Assembly: GCA_003162415.1 (NCBI GenBank)
Contig: PMOL01000004.1
Coordinates: forward strand, 202,474-266,473
Direction: 5' to 3'
Length of the DNA: 64,000 nt
DNA from: Candidatus Dormiibacterota bacterium
Lineage (GTDB): Bacteria > Chloroflexota > Dormibacteria > Aeolococcales > Aeolococcaceae
Shown here: in pieces, positions 52,591-62,188 of the stretch
Layout of the letters: each line of letters starts with the position of its first letter
Numbering within the stretch: the first letter of the stretch is position 1
Position numbers and translations under genes: made by a program
The notes under the pieces: model-generated
Told to the model about the DNA's origin: nothing
What the model saw: only the letters and a program-made list of their open reading frames with translations
Database searches by the model: none

Positions 52591-53475
52591 TCAGCGTGGG
52601 TGTGTACCCAGCCTGACCGCCGTCAACCGGACCACGTCCTCAATCGTGTCGGCGATGTCCGCGCCCGCAGCGGTGAGCGCATCCAGCTTGCTCTGCGCGC
52701 TGCCGGTGTTGCCGCTGATGATCGCGCCGGCATGGCCCATGCGCTTCCCAGGCGGCGCGGTGCGCCCGGAGATGAACGCCACCACCGGCTTGTCGAAACC
52801 GGTTTCGCGGATCCAGGCCGCGGCGTTCTCCTCGTCGGATCCACCGATCTCGCCGATGAGGACCACAGCCCGGGTCTCGGGGTCGTCAGCGAAACGCTGC
52901 AGAACGTCGGGAAAGCTGAGGCCCATCACCGGGTCTCCGCCGATGCCGACCGATGTCGTCTGTCCCATCCCCGCCTGGCCGAGACCCTGGATCACCTCGT
53001 ACGTGAGTGTGCCGCTGCGGCCAACGATCCCCACAGGGCCGGGCGTGTTGATGTGGTTGGGGATGATGCCCACCTTGCACTGACCGGGGGTCACGATTCC
53101 CGGACAGTTGGCGCCGAGCAGCTGATGTCCGCCGCGAATCACGAACTCGCGTGCGCGGATCATGTCGTGCACCGGGATCAGCTCGGTGATGCAGACGGTC
53201 AGCTCGATCCCCGCCGCCGCCGACTCCATGATCGCGTCGGCAGCAAATGCAGGCGGGACGAAGATCCCCGAGACATCCGCACCAGTCGCGACCACCGCGT
53301 CTGCGACCGTGTCAAAGATCGGTACGCCGTCCTGATTGGATCCCCCCTTGCCCGGCGAAACGCCCGCGACGATATTCGTCCCGAAGGCGCGCATCTGCCC
53401 GGTATGGAAGCTGCCCTCGCGCCCTGTGATCCCCTGGATGAGCACCCGGCTGGACCGATCGACAAGCACGCTCAT
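52591..53475 (-). CDS. sucD: Succinyl-CoA synthetase alpha subunit
   Basis: Forms succinate, CoA and NTP from succinyl-CoA with SucC. 294 residues; [15 protein letters not shown] binds CoA, and GHAGAII holds the phosphorylated His (about 246). The ATG at 53475 has GGAGA 6 bases upstream. It is downstream of sucC but separated by a 174-base structured gap, unusual for sucCD. Confidence 0.95.
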   Translation of the reverse strand: MSVLVDRSSRVLIQGITGREGSFHTGQMRAFGTNIVAGVSPGKGGSNQDGVPIFDTVADAVVATGADVSGIFVPPAFAADAIMESAAAGIELTVCITELIPVHDMIRAREFVIRGGHQLLGANCPGIVTPGQCKVGIIPNHINTPGPVGIVGRSGTLTYEVIQGLGQAGMGQTTSVGIGGDPVMGLSFPDVLQRFADDPETRAVVLIGEIGGSDEENAAAWIRETGFDKPVVAFISGRTAPPGKRMGHAGAIISGNTGSAQSKLDALTAAGADIADTIEDVVRLTAVRLGTHPR

Positions 53476-53500
53476 AAGACGTCTCCAGTGCCGGGCACGA

Positions 53501-53628
53501 GGGAGGGGAGGGCATGAACGGAGGAGGGCCATCTCGCAGCCGGGGCTACCCCCCCCGGCGAGAGTGAGGGGCGGGACGCCAAAGGCGTTCCGACCCCGTG
53601 CCCTCCGCAGTTCATGCCATCCCCTCCC
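53501..53628. repeat. Multi-stem palindromic element between sucC and sucD
   Basis: Outer arms 53501-53529 and 53600-53628 match at 26 of 29 positions as reverse complements. Inside are hairpin GGGACGCC-AAA-GGCGTTCC (53573-53591, one G-U) and hairpin GCCGGGG/CCCCGGC (53539-53559). Total span 128 bp, the same as the carAB-linker element, with similar G-runs in the arms. There is no U-tract, so it is not a plain terminator. It may be a dispersed repeat, or tune the SucC:SucD ratio by mRNA stability. Confidence 0.75.
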
Positions 53629-53649
53629 GCCGCGTCAGCGCGACGCAGT

Positions 53650-54837
53650 TCACGCGCTCACCTCCCGCGTCAGCGCGACGATCGTGGCGGCGGCTTCGGT
53701 GGCCGTCTTAGCGGGGACGATGCCCGCCGCTTCCAGCAACGTCCGGCCCTCCTCCTCCATGGTGCCCGTCATACGAACCACCAGCGGCATGGTGATGTGC
53801 AACTGGTCGCGAGCCGCGATGATCCCGCGAGCGACCTCGTCTCCTCGGGTGATGCCTCCGAAGATGTTGATGAACACGCCGCGCACCTTGGGGTCGAGCA
53901 GCACCATCTCGAGCGCGTTGCGGACGCGCTCGGCGTTGGCGCCGCCGCCGATATCTAGGAAGTCGGCGGGCTCGCCGCCATGCTGCTTGACGAGGTCGAG
54001 CGTGTTCATGGTCAGGCCCGCGCCATTGCCGATGCACCCGATATCGCCGTCGAGGTGCACGTAGGTCAGGCCTCGCTTGCGCGCCTCGACCTCGAACGGG
54101 TCGTCGCCGCTGATGCCGGATTCCCCGGTCGCGTCACGCGCAAGTTCCTCGGCGACGTCCTGGTGCCGGGAGTCCGCGTTCTCGTCGATCTCGAGCTTCC
54201 CGTCGGCGGCCACCAGGTTGCCGTCCTTCGTGAGCACCAGGGGGTTGATCTCGCAGGTCACGGCATCCAGTGACGTCACAACCCCATACAGCCGGGTGGT
54301 CAGCCCGACAAGGCTGGTCACCAACTTTGGTACGCGGCTGCGAAGCTCGGGCGCGTTTTCGAATCCCGCGAAGGCGAGCTGGCGGATCTCGAACGGATGC
54401 GGTCCGGCGAAGGGATCCGGCCACAGCTTGGCGATGCGCTCTGGCGCCTCCTCGGCGACCTGCTCGATCTCCATGCCACCCGCGGCTGAGAAGATGATCA
54501 CGAGCCGCCTGCGGTCGCGGTCGAGCGTGATGCCAAGGTAGAGCTCGGAATCGATGCTGAGCCCGGTCTCGCACCAGACGCTGCGCACCGGGTAGCCGCG
54601 GATATCCATCGCCAGAATGCGCGCGGCCTCTCGTTGCGCCTCCTCGGGGGTGTCGACGACGGCGATCCCGCCGGCCTTGCCCCGTCCACCGATTGGCACC
54701 TGCGCCTTGACCGCGATGCGGCCGAGCTCGCGAGCGGCGTCGGCAGCCTCCTCGGGGGTCCGCGCCAACCGTCCCGGCGGCACGGCTATGCCAGCGGCTG
54801 CGAAGCGCTGTTTCGCCTGGTACTCGAGCAGCTTCAT
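53650..54837 (-). CDS. sucC: Succinyl-CoA synthetase beta subunit
   Basis: 395 residues: ATP-grasp domain (MKLLEYQAKQRFAAAGIAVP, KAQVPIGGRGKAGG) and CoA-ligase domain with INPLVLTKDGNLVAADGKLEID and FINIFGGITRGDEVA. Standard length. Nucleotide specificity not clear. First gene of sucCD; its ATG lies 9 bases after TAGACT. Confidence 0.95.
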   Translation of the reverse strand: MKLLEYQAKQRFAAAGIAVPPGRLARTPEEAADAARELGRIAVKAQVPIGGRGKAGGIAVVDTPEEAQREAARILAMDIRGYPVRSVWCETGLSIDSELYLGITLDRDRRRLVIIFSAAGGMEIEQVAEEAPERIAKLWPDPFAGPHPFEIRQLAFAGFENAPELRSRVPKLVTSLVGLTTRLYGVVTSLDAVTCEINPLVLTKDGNLVAADGKLEIDENADSRHQDVAEELARDATGESGISGDDPFEVEARKRGLTYVHLDGDIGCIGNGAGLTMNTLDLVKQHGGEPADFLDIGGGANAERVRNALEMVLLDPKVRGVFINIFGGITRGDEVARGIIAARDQLHITMPLVVRMTGTMEEEGRTLLEAAGIVPAKTATEAAATIVALTREVSA

Positions 54838-54846
54838 CGGCGGGCC

Positions 54847-54852
54847 AGTCTA
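54847..54852 (-). promoter_or_regulatory. -10 box of sucCD
   Basis: TAGACT on the minus strand, 9 bases before the ATG at 54837. Confidence 0.5.
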
Positions 54853-54868
54853 GAGAAAGCGGGCTCGC

Positions 54869-55816
54869 TCATCGACGAGGCGCGATCCGGTCGAGCTCCT
54901 CCAGGTCGGCAGCGCTGGGACGCCACAGGCCGGAGCGAGCGTTTGCCCGAACCTGCTCGGGGGAGGTCGCCCCAGCGATGACCGAGACCACCTGCGGTTG
55001 CGCGGCGAGCCCCCCGATCGCAACGTCGAGCAGCGAGATGCCGCGCTCCTGCGCATAGGCTTCGAGCGCCTCGGCGATGTCGAAGTTGGCGTCGGTGAGC
55101 CATCGGCTTGCGTTGGCGCCGGGCACCGAGGCGAGCCGGCTGCCCGGCACCGGCGGCTGGCCGCGCCGGTGCTTGCCCGTGAGCAGGCCGTTGGCGAGTG
55201 GACTGTACGGGATCATCCAGACGTCAAAGCGCGCACACGCGGGGATCACGTCGACCTCCGCGGACCGGTGGAGGAGGCTGTACTCGTTCTGCGCGGTGAC
55301 GAACCTGGTGAGGCCTCGGGTACGCGCCATCCAGTCGGCGTCAGCGATCTGCCATCCAGCGAGGTTCGACGAACCCGCACAGCGGATCTTGCCCTCGGCG
55401 ACCAATTCGGTCAGCGTCTCGAGCGTCTCCTCGATCGGCGTCGCCGGGTCCGGGGTGTGGAGCTGGTAGAGGTCGATCCAGTCGGTGTCGAGCCGGCGGA
55501 GGCTGCTCTCGACGGCGACGCGGATCCATGCGCGCGACCCTCCGCGCCCCGCGCCACCGGACACGTGTCCGAATTTGGACGCGATCACCGCCTCCTGGCG
55601 ACGCCCCTTGAGCGCAGCGCCGAGCATCTCCTCGCTCTGTCCGCCCCCGTAGATATCGGCGGTGTCGAAAAAGGTGATCCCCTCCTCGAGCGCAGCGTGC
55701 ACCACACGCGCCGTGCCTTCGGCGTCCACCCGGCGGCCGAAATTGTTGCAACCGAGTCCGACCACCGTGGCCTGGAGAACCCCTCCACCAATTGGACGAG
55801 TCTCGAGGCCGCTCAC
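54869..55816 (-). CDS. Aldo/keto reductase
   Basis: 315 residues, TIM-barrel NADPH reductase. The catalytic tetrad is seen: Asp and Tyr in DTADIYGGGQSEEM, Lys in ASKFGH, His in LYQLHTPD. Substrate unknown; nearest to the L-glyceraldehyde-3-phosphate/YghZ-type branch by its start. The GTG at 55816 is 7 bases after TACCCT, and the frame's earlier TTG at 55834 is rejected for that reason. Confidence 0.9.
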   Translation of the reverse strand: MSGLETRPIGGGVLQATVVGLGCNNFGRRVDAEGTARVVHAALEEGITFFDTADIYGGGQSEEMLGAALKGRRQEAVIASKFGHVSGGAGRGGSRAWIRVAVESSLRRLDTDWIDLYQLHTPDPATPIEETLETLTELVAEGKIRCAGSSNLAGWQIADADWMARTRGLTRFVTAQNEYSLLHRSAEVDVIPACARFDVWMIPYSPLANGLLTGKHRRGQPPVPGSRLASVPGANASRWLTDANFDIAEALEAYAQERGISLLDVAIGGLAAQPQVVSVIAGATSPEQVRANARSGLWRPSAADLEELDRIAPRR

Positions 55817-55823
55817 GCGGGAC

Positions 55824-55829
55824 AGGGTA
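55824..55829 (-). promoter_or_regulatory. -10 box of aldo/keto reductase (leaderless)
   Basis: TACCCT on the minus strand, 7 bases before the GTG at 55816. Confidence 0.5.
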
Positions 55830-55865
55830 CGCAAAGCTCGTGTCTCAACAGCAGCCGGAGGCTGT

Positions 55866-55871
55866 TAGGCT
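55866..55871 (+). promoter_or_regulatory. -10 box of the AI-2E family gene (leaderless)
   Basis: TAGGCT, 7 bases before the TTG at 55879. Confidence 0.5.
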
Positions 55872-55878
55872 GACCCGG

Positions 55879-57117
55879 TTGGCAGAGCGCGTCGTCGGGA
55901 CTGAACCAGACGAAGGTCCGGCGCCAGAGCCGGCTGAACCTCGGATCGGGGATGTTTCCGACCGCGTCGCCACCGAGCCGCACAAGACGTCGCGTCGCGA
56001 GGGCGTCAACGTCATCACGGTGCGCACGCTGGTCACCGCGGCGCTCATCGTGCTCGGCGTCGTGGCGCTGGTCGCATTTCTCGCGTCCATCATCAGCATC
56101 GTCCTCGTCGTGCTCGTGGCGGTCGTGTTCGCCGAGGGGATACGGCCCCTCGTCGACGACCTCCACCGCCGGCGCGTGCCACGACCGGTCGGGATCCTGG
56201 TCGTCTACATCGCCGTGCTCGCGTTCATCGCAATCATGGTGCTGCTGCTCGTGCAACCGATTGTCAGTGAGGCTTCGTCACTGGCCACGAATTTTCCCGC
56301 GTACCAGCAGGACTTCCTCAAGTGGTTCACCGGCGTCGAGCACCAGTTTCACTTCAACGTCAACATCGCCCAGCAGGTGAGCACATTCATCGACGCGACC
56401 CGAAACATCCTGCTCGCGATCGGCGGCACGATCTTCAGCATCATCGTCGACTTCGTGCTCGTGCTCGTCGTCGGTTTCCTCTGGCTGGTGAGCAGCGACC
56501 GCCTCAAGTCATTCACCGTCGATCTGTTCCCCGAAGCCCATCACGACCTGATCGTCGACATCTTTCGCGAGATGGGATTCCGTATGGGCGGCTTCCTTCG
56601 CGCGGTGGCGATCAACAGCCTTGCGCTCGGACTCGTGGTCGGAGTCGTGTGCTGGCTGCTCCGCCTTCCCGACCCGGTCATCCTCGGCATCTTCGCCGGC
56701 CTCGCCGCGGCGATTCCCATGGTGGGCGGGATCATCGGCGTGATCCCCGCAGTATTGCTCGGCTTCACCATCAGCCCCGAGTACCCGATCGTGGTGCTCG
56801 TCGTGTTGATGGTGATCCAGTTCGTCGACGCGAACACGGTTGTGCCCATGGTCATGAACCGGGTCGTGTCGCTGCCCGCACTCGGGGTCGTCCTCGCGCT
56901 CCTGGTCGGCGGCGCCATTCAGGGCCTCATCGGCGCCATCCTCGCGGTGCCGGTTGCGGCCGCACTCCAGGTGCTCCTGGTGCGCGCCGCGGTCCCTGCG
57001 ATTCACCATGCCCAGGGCCGCACCGACCAGGCCTACGCTAAGGCGTACGTCCCGCTGTCGGCGGGCCTCAAGGACTCAGCCCCGCGCACTGGCGGACGGC
57101 GAGTGAATCCGCGCTGA
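55879..57117 (+). CDS. AI-2E family (PerM-like) membrane protein
   Basis: 412 residues. About 50 cytoplasmic residues, then about eight membrane segments with the central soluble insert and the PMVGGIIGVIPAVLLGF signature of the AI-2E/PerM family. Members export small molecules or act as Na/H antiporters; substrate not known. I chose the TTG at 55879 from the -10 spacing; an in-frame GTG at 55840 is the alternative. It converges on the carboxylase gene with 3 bases between. Confidence 0.87.
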   Translation: MAERVVGTEPDEGPAPEPAEPRIGDVSDRVATEPHKTSRREGVNVITVRTLVTAALIVLGVVALVAFLASIISIVLVVLVAVVFAEGIRPLVDDLHRRRVPRPVGILVVYIAVLAFIAIMVLLLVQPIVSEASSLATNFPAYQQDFLKWFTGVEHQFHFNVNIAQQVSTFIDATRNILLAIGGTIFSIIVDFVLVLVVGFLWLVSSDRLKSFTVDLFPEAHHDLIVDIFREMGFRMGGFLRAVAINSLALGLVVGVVCWLLRLPDPVILGIFAGLAAAIPMVGGIIGVIPAVLLGFTISPEYPIVVLVVLMVIQFVDANTVVPMVMNRVVSLPALGVVLALLVGGAIQGLIGAILAVPVAAALQVLLVRAAVPAIHHAQGRTDQAYAKAYVPLSAGLKDSAPRTGGRRVNPR

Positions 57118-57120
57118 CTG

Positions 57121-58782
57121 TCAAAGCGGGATGTTGCCGTGCTTCCGCTGCGGTGTGACCACGTGCTTGTCTCGCGCCATGCGCAGCGCGGCGATGAGCG
57201 CCCCGCGAGTCTGCCGCGGCTCGATCACATCGTCGATGTAGCCACGCTCCGCGGCGTAGTACGGGTTGGCGAACTGCTCCCGGTACTCCTCGATGAGCTG
57301 GTCTGAACGCTGTTTCGGGTTGTCCGCCTGCGCGATCTCGCGTTTGAAGATCACGCTGACCGCACCCTGTGGCCCCATCACCGCGATCTCCGCCGTCGGC
57401 CAGGCCACGTTGTAGTCGGCACGGATGTGCTTGGAGCACATCACGTCGTAGGCACCGCCATAGGCCTTGCGTGTGATCACGGTGAGCTTGGGGACGGTCG
57501 CCTCGCAGTATGCATAGAGAAGCTTGGCACCGTGACGGATGATGCCGCCGTACTCCTGGTCGGTGCCGGGGAGGAATCCGGGCACGTCGACGAAGGTCAC
57601 CAGCGGCACGTTGAACGAGTCGCAGAAGCGTACGAAGCGGGCGGCCTTGTTGGAGGCGGCGATGTCGAGCGCACCCGCGAGCACGCGCGGCTGGTTGCCG
57701 ACCACACCGACGGGATGGCCGTCGAGCCTCGCGAAGCCGCAGATGATGTTCTCGGCGTGGTAGTGCATCACCTCGAGAAAGCGGCCGTCATCGACGATTC
57801 GCGTGACCACGTTGCGCATGTCGTACGGCTGATTCGGGTTGTCGGGGATGATCGTCTGCAGCTCGGCATCCTCGCGGTGGGGATCGTCGAGGGTCGGACG
57901 GTACGGCGGCTTCTCGCGGTTGTTCTGCGGGAGATACGAGAGCAGCTCACGCATCTGCGCAAAGGCCTCATCCTCCGTGTCGGCGATGAAGTGGGCGACG
58001 CCACTTCGCTGGTTGTGCACGTCCGACCCGCCGAGCTCTTCGAAGGTGACCTCCTCGCCGGTCGTGACCTTGATGACGTCGGGGCCGGTGATGAACATGT
58101 ATCCGATCTTGCGCACCATGAAGATGAAGTCGGTCATCGCCGGCGAGTAGACCGCACCACCGGTGCACGGCCCCGCAATCAACGAGAGCTGCGGGATCAC
58201 CCCACTCGACTCGACGTTGCGATAGAAGATCTCGGCATATCCGGCGAGGGAGACGACCCCCTCCTGGATGCGTGCTCCGCCGGAGTCGTTGATGCCGATG
58301 CACGGACAGCCGCTCCGCAGCGCCAGGTCCATCACCTTGGTCACCTTCTCCGCGAACACCTCGCCGAGCGAGCCTCCGAAGACCGATGCGTCGTGGCTGA
58401 AGACGAAGACCTGCCGGCCTTCGATGGTTCCCCAGCCGGTGATCACCCCGTCGCCACGGATCCTCCGTTCGTCCATGTCGAAATTGGTCGTCCGGTGCAG
58501 GGCGAACATGTCGAGCTCGGTGAACGAACCCGGGTCGAGCATCCGGTCGATGCGCTCACGCGCGGTGAGCTTGCCCTTGGCGTGCTGCGAGCGCTCGGCG
58601 GCGCCGGCCCGGTGGACCGCGTCGTACCGGCGTTTGCGCAGCATGTTGATCTTCTTGCCGGTGCCGCCACTGGATCCAGTCATCGATGCTCCGTCCGCAT
58701 CCGGAGATGCGGGGGCGCCGGCGGGAGCGACCGAATTGCTCGCGCCGACAGGTGGAACGCCTTTGCGCGCCTGTCTGGTCAC
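57121..58782 (-). CDS. pccB: Acyl-CoA carboxylase beta subunit (propionyl-CoA carboxylase carboxyltransferase)
   Basis: 553 residues, a two-half crotonase-fold carboxyltransferase: [17 protein letters not shown] and [12 protein letters not shown] in the N half, [15 protein letters not shown] and [10 protein letters not shown] in the C half. It moves CO2 from biotin to propionyl-CoA (or a like acyl-CoA) to give methylmalonyl-CoA, consistent with the mutase and epimerase next door. The biotin carboxylase subunit is not in the window. A disordered first 40 residues are odd. The GTG at 58782 lies 6 bases after TAGCCT. Confidence 0.93.
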   Translation of the reverse strand: MTRQARKGVPPVGASNSVAPAGAPASPDADGASMTGSSGGTGKKINMLRKRRYDAVHRAGAAERSQHAKGKLTARERIDRMLDPGSFTELDMFALHRTTNFDMDERRIRGDGVITGWGTIEGRQVFVFSHDASVFGGSLGEVFAEKVTKVMDLALRSGCPCIGINDSGGARIQEGVVSLAGYAEIFYRNVESSGVIPQLSLIAGPCTGGAVYSPAMTDFIFMVRKIGYMFITGPDVIKVTTGEEVTFEELGGSDVHNQRSGVAHFIADTEDEAFAQMRELLSYLPQNNREKPPYRPTLDDPHREDAELQTIIPDNPNQPYDMRNVVTRIVDDGRFLEVMHYHAENIICGFARLDGHPVGVVGNQPRVLAGALDIAASNKAARFVRFCDSFNVPLVTFVDVPGFLPGTDQEYGGIIRHGAKLLYAYCEATVPKLTVITRKAYGGAYDVMCSKHIRADYNVAWPTAEIAVMGPQGAVSVIFKREIAQADNPKQRSDQLIEEYREQFANPYYAAERGYIDDVIEPRQTRGALIAALRMARDKHVVTPQRKHGNIPL

Positions 58783-58788
58783 GGCGTC

Positions 58789-58794
58789 AGGCTA
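58789..58794 (-). promoter_or_regulatory. -10 box of pccB (leaderless)
   Basis: TAGCCT on the minus strand, 6 bases before the GTG at 58782. Confidence 0.55.
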
Positions 58795-58820
58795 CCAGGG
58801 GATCGCATGCCACCTCGGGT

Positions 58821-60410
58821 TCACACGGTGACCGGGGGACGATAGATGCCGAAGACCTCGCGCAGCACACCGCATACCTCTCCGACCGTCGCACGCGCCT
58901 CGAGCGCGGTGCGCATCAACGGGAGCAGGTTGGCCGTTCCCTGCGCACCTGCGCGCAGCGCATCGAGCGCGCGCTCCACGTCGCCGGCCGATCGAGCGGC
59001 GCGCAATGTCGCGAGCCGTTCGATCTGCGCCCCCTCCAGGGCGGCTCCGACCGTGAGGATGGGGACCGTGGGTTGTGACGTCTCGGTGAACCGGTTGACG
59101 CCGACGATGACCCGATCGCCGGATTCGACGAGACGCTGATGGCGGTACGCCGATTCCTGGATCTGCTCCTGGTAGAAGCCCGCCTCGATCGCCGCGACCG
59201 CGCCACCCCGCTCCTCGACGCGCGCCATGAGCGCTCGCGTCTCATCCATGAGCTCGTGGGTGAGCGACTCGACAAGGTGTGATCCGCCAAGCGGGTCGGT
59301 GACGCTGGCGACGCCGGTCTCGTGCCCGATGACCTGCTGGGTGCGCAGCGCGATCTCCGCCGCCTGTTCAGAGGGGAGCGCGAGCGCCTCGTCGTAGCTG
59401 TTGGTGTGCAGCGACTGCGCGCCTCCGCATACGGCGGCCAGCGCCTGCAACGAGACCCGAACCACGTTGTTGAGCGGCTGCTGTGCGGTGAGCGTCGCGC
59501 CGCTCGTCTGCGCATGGAATCGCAGCTGCAGGCTGCGCTCACCGGTCGCGCCGAATCGTTCGCGCATGACCTCCGCCCAGAGCGCACGTGCGGCCCGAAA
59601 TTTCGCGACCTCCTCGAAGAAGTCGTTGCTGACGTTGAAGAAGAAGCTCAGCCGCGGTCCGAAGTCCTCGACGTCGAGACCCGCGTCGATCGCGGCCTGG
59701 ACATAGGCGATGCCGTTGCTCAGCGTGAAGGCGATCTCCTGCGGGGCGGTCGCGCCCGCCTCCCGGATGTGATACCCGCTGATGCTGATGGTGTTCCAGC
59801 GCGGGAGATGCTCCGCGCAATAGGCGAACGTATCGGTGACCAGGCGCATCGACTGGCGCGGAGGGTAGATGTACGTTCCGCGCGCGGCATATTCCTTGAG
59901 GATGTCGTTCTGGATCGTGCCCCCAAGCGTCGACGCGGCGATCCCCTTGTGCTCGGCAGCAAGCTCGTAGAGCAGCAGCAGCACCGCCGCGGGTGCATTG
60001 ATGGTCATCGACGTGGTGACGCGGTCCTGGGGGATGCCGCGCATCAGCAACTCCATGTCCTCGATGGAGTCAATCGCCACGCCGACCTTGCCGACCTCGC
60101 CGTGCGCCACCGGGTCGTCGCTGTCGTAGCCCATCTGCGTCGGCAGGTCGAATGCCACCGAGAGCCCGCTCTGACCGGCGCGAAGCAGGTAGCGAAACCG
60201 CTCGTTGGTCTGCTCGGCGCTGCCGAACCCCGCGTACTGGCGCATCGTCCAGAGCCGCGATCGGTACCCGTCGGCGCGGATGCCCCTCGTGTAGGGAAAC
60301 TCGCCGGGGGGCGGTGGCGCGTCCGGCTGGCCCACGTAGAAGGGCTCGATGGGGATGCCGGATTCGGTCTCCGCCGGGATGCCGGGTTCAGCGCCGGGCT
60401 GGTCGCTCAC
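58821..60410 (-). CDS. mcmA1: Methylmalonyl-CoA mutase large-subunit catalytic domain
   Basis: 529 residues, catalytic barrel only; the B12-binding small subunit is not in the window. The carboxylate-binding pair is intact: Tyr59 in RQYAGF (Tyr89 of the Propionibacterium enzyme) and Arg177 in ARGTYIYP (Arg207), 118 residues apart as in the reference. So it should isomerise (R)-methylmalonyl-CoA to succinyl-CoA. The GTG at 60410 overlaps the epimerase stop (GTGA), and the longer upstream frame is inside the epimerase. Compare the Phe/Gln pair in the paralogue at 38.8 kb. Confidence 0.93.
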   Translation of the reverse strand: MSDQPGAEPGIPAETESGIPIEPFYVGQPDAPPPPGEFPYTRGIRADGYRSRLWTMRQYAGFGSAEQTNERFRYLLRAGQSGLSVAFDLPTQMGYDSDDPVAHGEVGKVGVAIDSIEDMELLMRGIPQDRVTTSMTINAPAAVLLLLYELAAEHKGIAASTLGGTIQNDILKEYAARGTYIYPPRQSMRLVTDTFAYCAEHLPRWNTISISGYHIREAGATAPQEIAFTLSNGIAYVQAAIDAGLDVEDFGPRLSFFFNVSNDFFEEVAKFRAARALWAEVMRERFGATGERSLQLRFHAQTSGATLTAQQPLNNVVRVSLQALAAVCGGAQSLHTNSYDEALALPSEQAAEIALRTQQVIGHETGVASVTDPLGGSHLVESLTHELMDETRALMARVEERGGAVAAIEAGFYQEQIQESAYRHQRLVESGDRVIVGVNRFTETSQPTVPILTVGAALEGAQIERLATLRAARSAGDVERALDALRAGAQGTANLLPLMRTALEARATVGEVCGVLREVFGIYRPPVTV

Positions 60411-60841
60411 GATCGCGACCCGGCATTCTCCTCGTCCGGCTGACACAGCTCGGTGAGCACCCCGTTCGCCGCCGACGGATGGAGGAATGCCACCAGCCTG
60501 CCTGCCGCGCCTCGACGCGGGCACGTGTCCAGGAGCCGCAGGCCGAGCTCGGCGAAGTGGTCGAGGCTGGCCTGGACGTCGTCCACGCCGTAGGCAACGT
60601 GATGGAGTCCACTCCCCCGTCTGGCCAGGAACCCGGCGATCTTCGATTCCGGCCCGGTGCTGCCGAGCAGCTCGATCCGCGACTCGCCCACCTGGAACAT
60701 GACCGCCTCAATCCCATCGGAGGCCACGACCTGGCGGTGCGCCGGCGCCGAGCCGGTGAGCCGCTCATAAGCCGCAACCGCGACATCGAGGTCGGCGACG
60801 GCGATCCCCACGTGGTCGATCCTGGTGAATGCGCTCGCCAT
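60407..60841 (-). CDS. mce: Methylmalonyl-CoA epimerase
   Basis: 144 residues, a vicinal-oxygen-chelate fold with metal ligands at His10 (IDHVGIAV), His80/81 (GLHHVAYGV) and Glu131 (LTELC). It interconverts (S)- and (R)-methylmalonyl-CoA, joining carboxylase product to mutase substrate. The reading frame stays open far upstream (to 62587), but TATACT 9 bases before the ATG at 60841 and normal family length fix the start. Confidence 0.93.
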   Translation of the reverse strand: MASAFTRIDHVGIAVADLDVAVAAYERLTGSAPAHRQVVASDGIEAVMFQVGESRIELLGSTGPESKIAGFLARRGSGLHHVAYGVDDVQASLDHFAELGLRLLDTCPRRGAAGRLVAFLHPSAANGVLTELCQPDEENAGSRS

Positions 60842-60850
60842 CGTCGGCCG

Positions 60851-60856
60851 AGTATA
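60851..60856 (-). promoter_or_regulatory. -10 box of the epimerase-mutase operon
   Basis: TATACT on the minus strand, 9 bases before the ATG at 60841. Confidence 0.5.
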
Positions 60857-60901
60857 GGAAGCAATACGGCAACGCCGCGTTCGCTTCGGGGAGCTCGATG
60901 C

Positions 60902-60907
60902 TAGCGT
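60902..60907 (+). promoter_or_regulatory. -10 box of the GT87-like gene
   Basis: TAGCGT, 9 bases before the GTG at 60917, with GAGG in between. Confidence 0.4.
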
Positions 60908-60916
60908 CCAGAGGCC

Positions 60917-62188
60917 GTGAGAACCCGTCGCGCGGTCACCATCGCGATCGCCGTCACCACCGTCCTTCTCGCGTATTACGCGATCGCGTGGGCCCAGGTG
61001 ACCCCGCTGCGCGAGCGGGGGACCGACTTCTCGGCCTCGTACGTGGCGGCGCTGCTGGTGAGCAGCGGCGACGGCGCCCAACTCTACGACCAGGCGGCCG
61101 AGCACACGCGGCACCTCACGCTGCTCCCCGCCGGGATGGTCATCAATCTCCCCTTCATCACGCCGCCGACCACCGCGCTGCTCGCCCTTCCACTCACCGC
61201 GCTCGATCCGGGCACGGCGTTCCGGGTCTGGTCGGTGATCGAACTTCTGCTGCTGGGTCTCGCCGTCTGGGTGGCGATCCGTGCCGGGCCGTGGCCTGCG
61301 GGTACAGGACGCACAACGCGCGTGGCCACGCTGCTGATGGCGGTGGCCGCAGGCGGCACCTACGCGTTCCTTCTCCTCGGCCAGATCGACGGCATCGCGG
61401 CCATCGGGCTCGCCGTCGCCTACGCCGCCTGGCGGAGGGAGCGATCGGCGTCCGCCGGCTTCTGGCTCGCGCTGGCATTCGCCGCTACCAAGCCCCACCT
61501 CGCCGTCGGGCTCGGCATCTGGCTGGTGGCGAGACGCGACTGGCGCGCGCTCGGCGGCGCGGCCGCCGGATGCGCGGTGGTCGCCGCCGTGTCGCTGGCC
61601 CTCGTCGGTCCGGGGGGCCTGGCGGGTTTCGTGTCCGCACTGGGGTTCGCGGCGGGCAACACGCCGGGAGCGAGCACGCTCGGCTTCCCGGGACTGGTCG
61701 CCTCCTGGCTCGGGGGCGGCACCGACGCGGTGGTCATCGGCATCCTGGGATCGCTCATCGCGCTCCTGGGATGCGGCGTGCTCGGATCGCGTTCGCGCGG
61801 CCATCCCGGCAGGCTCGAGGTCTCGCTCGCCGGCGCCGCGGCGCTTTCGCTGCTCGCGTCTCCGCATCTGCTGCCCCACGACCTCGTGATCCTGGCCCCG
61901 GCATTCGCGTGGTGCCTGGCGCGCGGGGCCTCGGTCGAGGCTCCACTCTGGCCGGGGCTCGTCACCATCCGGGTGATCGCCGGGTGGGCGGCACTGGGCG
62001 TGCTGACCCTCGTCGATACTGGAAACGCCGCCTCCGCGCCTCCCGGCAGGCTCGTGCCACTGGCGCTGCTCGGCATCGGGATCGCGGCGCTCACGCTCCC
62101 GGTATGGAGCTCCCGCGCCGGGCAGCCGGCACGGGTCGCCGTGGCTCAGTCTGGTGGCGGCAGGGGCGCCGGCGGGTCGACCGCGTAG
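60917..62188 (+). CDS. GT87 (DUF2029) family polytopic glycosyltransferase-like protein
   Basis: 423 residues with about ten membrane helices. The extracytoplasmic loop after the first helix carries GTDFSASYVAA (Asp for catalysis in GT-C enzymes), and INLPFITPPTTALLALPL, typical of DUF2029/GT87 mannosyltransferases that use polyprenyl-phosphate-mannose. Acceptor unknown, perhaps a glycolipid. Its end overlaps the convergent dehydrogenase by 43 bases. Confidence 0.82.
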   Translation: MRTRRAVTIAIAVTTVLLAYYAIAWAQVTPLRERGTDFSASYVAALLVSSGDGAQLYDQAAEHTRHLTLLPAGMVINLPFITPPTTALLALPLTALDPGTAFRVWSVIELLLLGLAVWVAIRAGPWPAGTGRTTRVATLLMAVAAGGTYAFLLLGQIDGIAAIGLAVAYAAWRRERSASAGFWLALAFAATKPHLAVGLGIWLVARRDWRALGGAAAGCAVVAAVSLALVGPGGLAGFVSALGFAAGNTPGASTLGFPGLVASWLGGGTDAVVIGILGSLIALLGCGVLGSRSRGHPGRLEVSLAGAAALSLLASPHLLPHDLVILAPAFAWCLARGASVEAPLWPGLVTIRVIAGWAALGVLTLVDTGNAASAPPGRLVPLALLGIGIAALTLPVWSSRAGQPARVAVAQSGGGRGAGGSTA

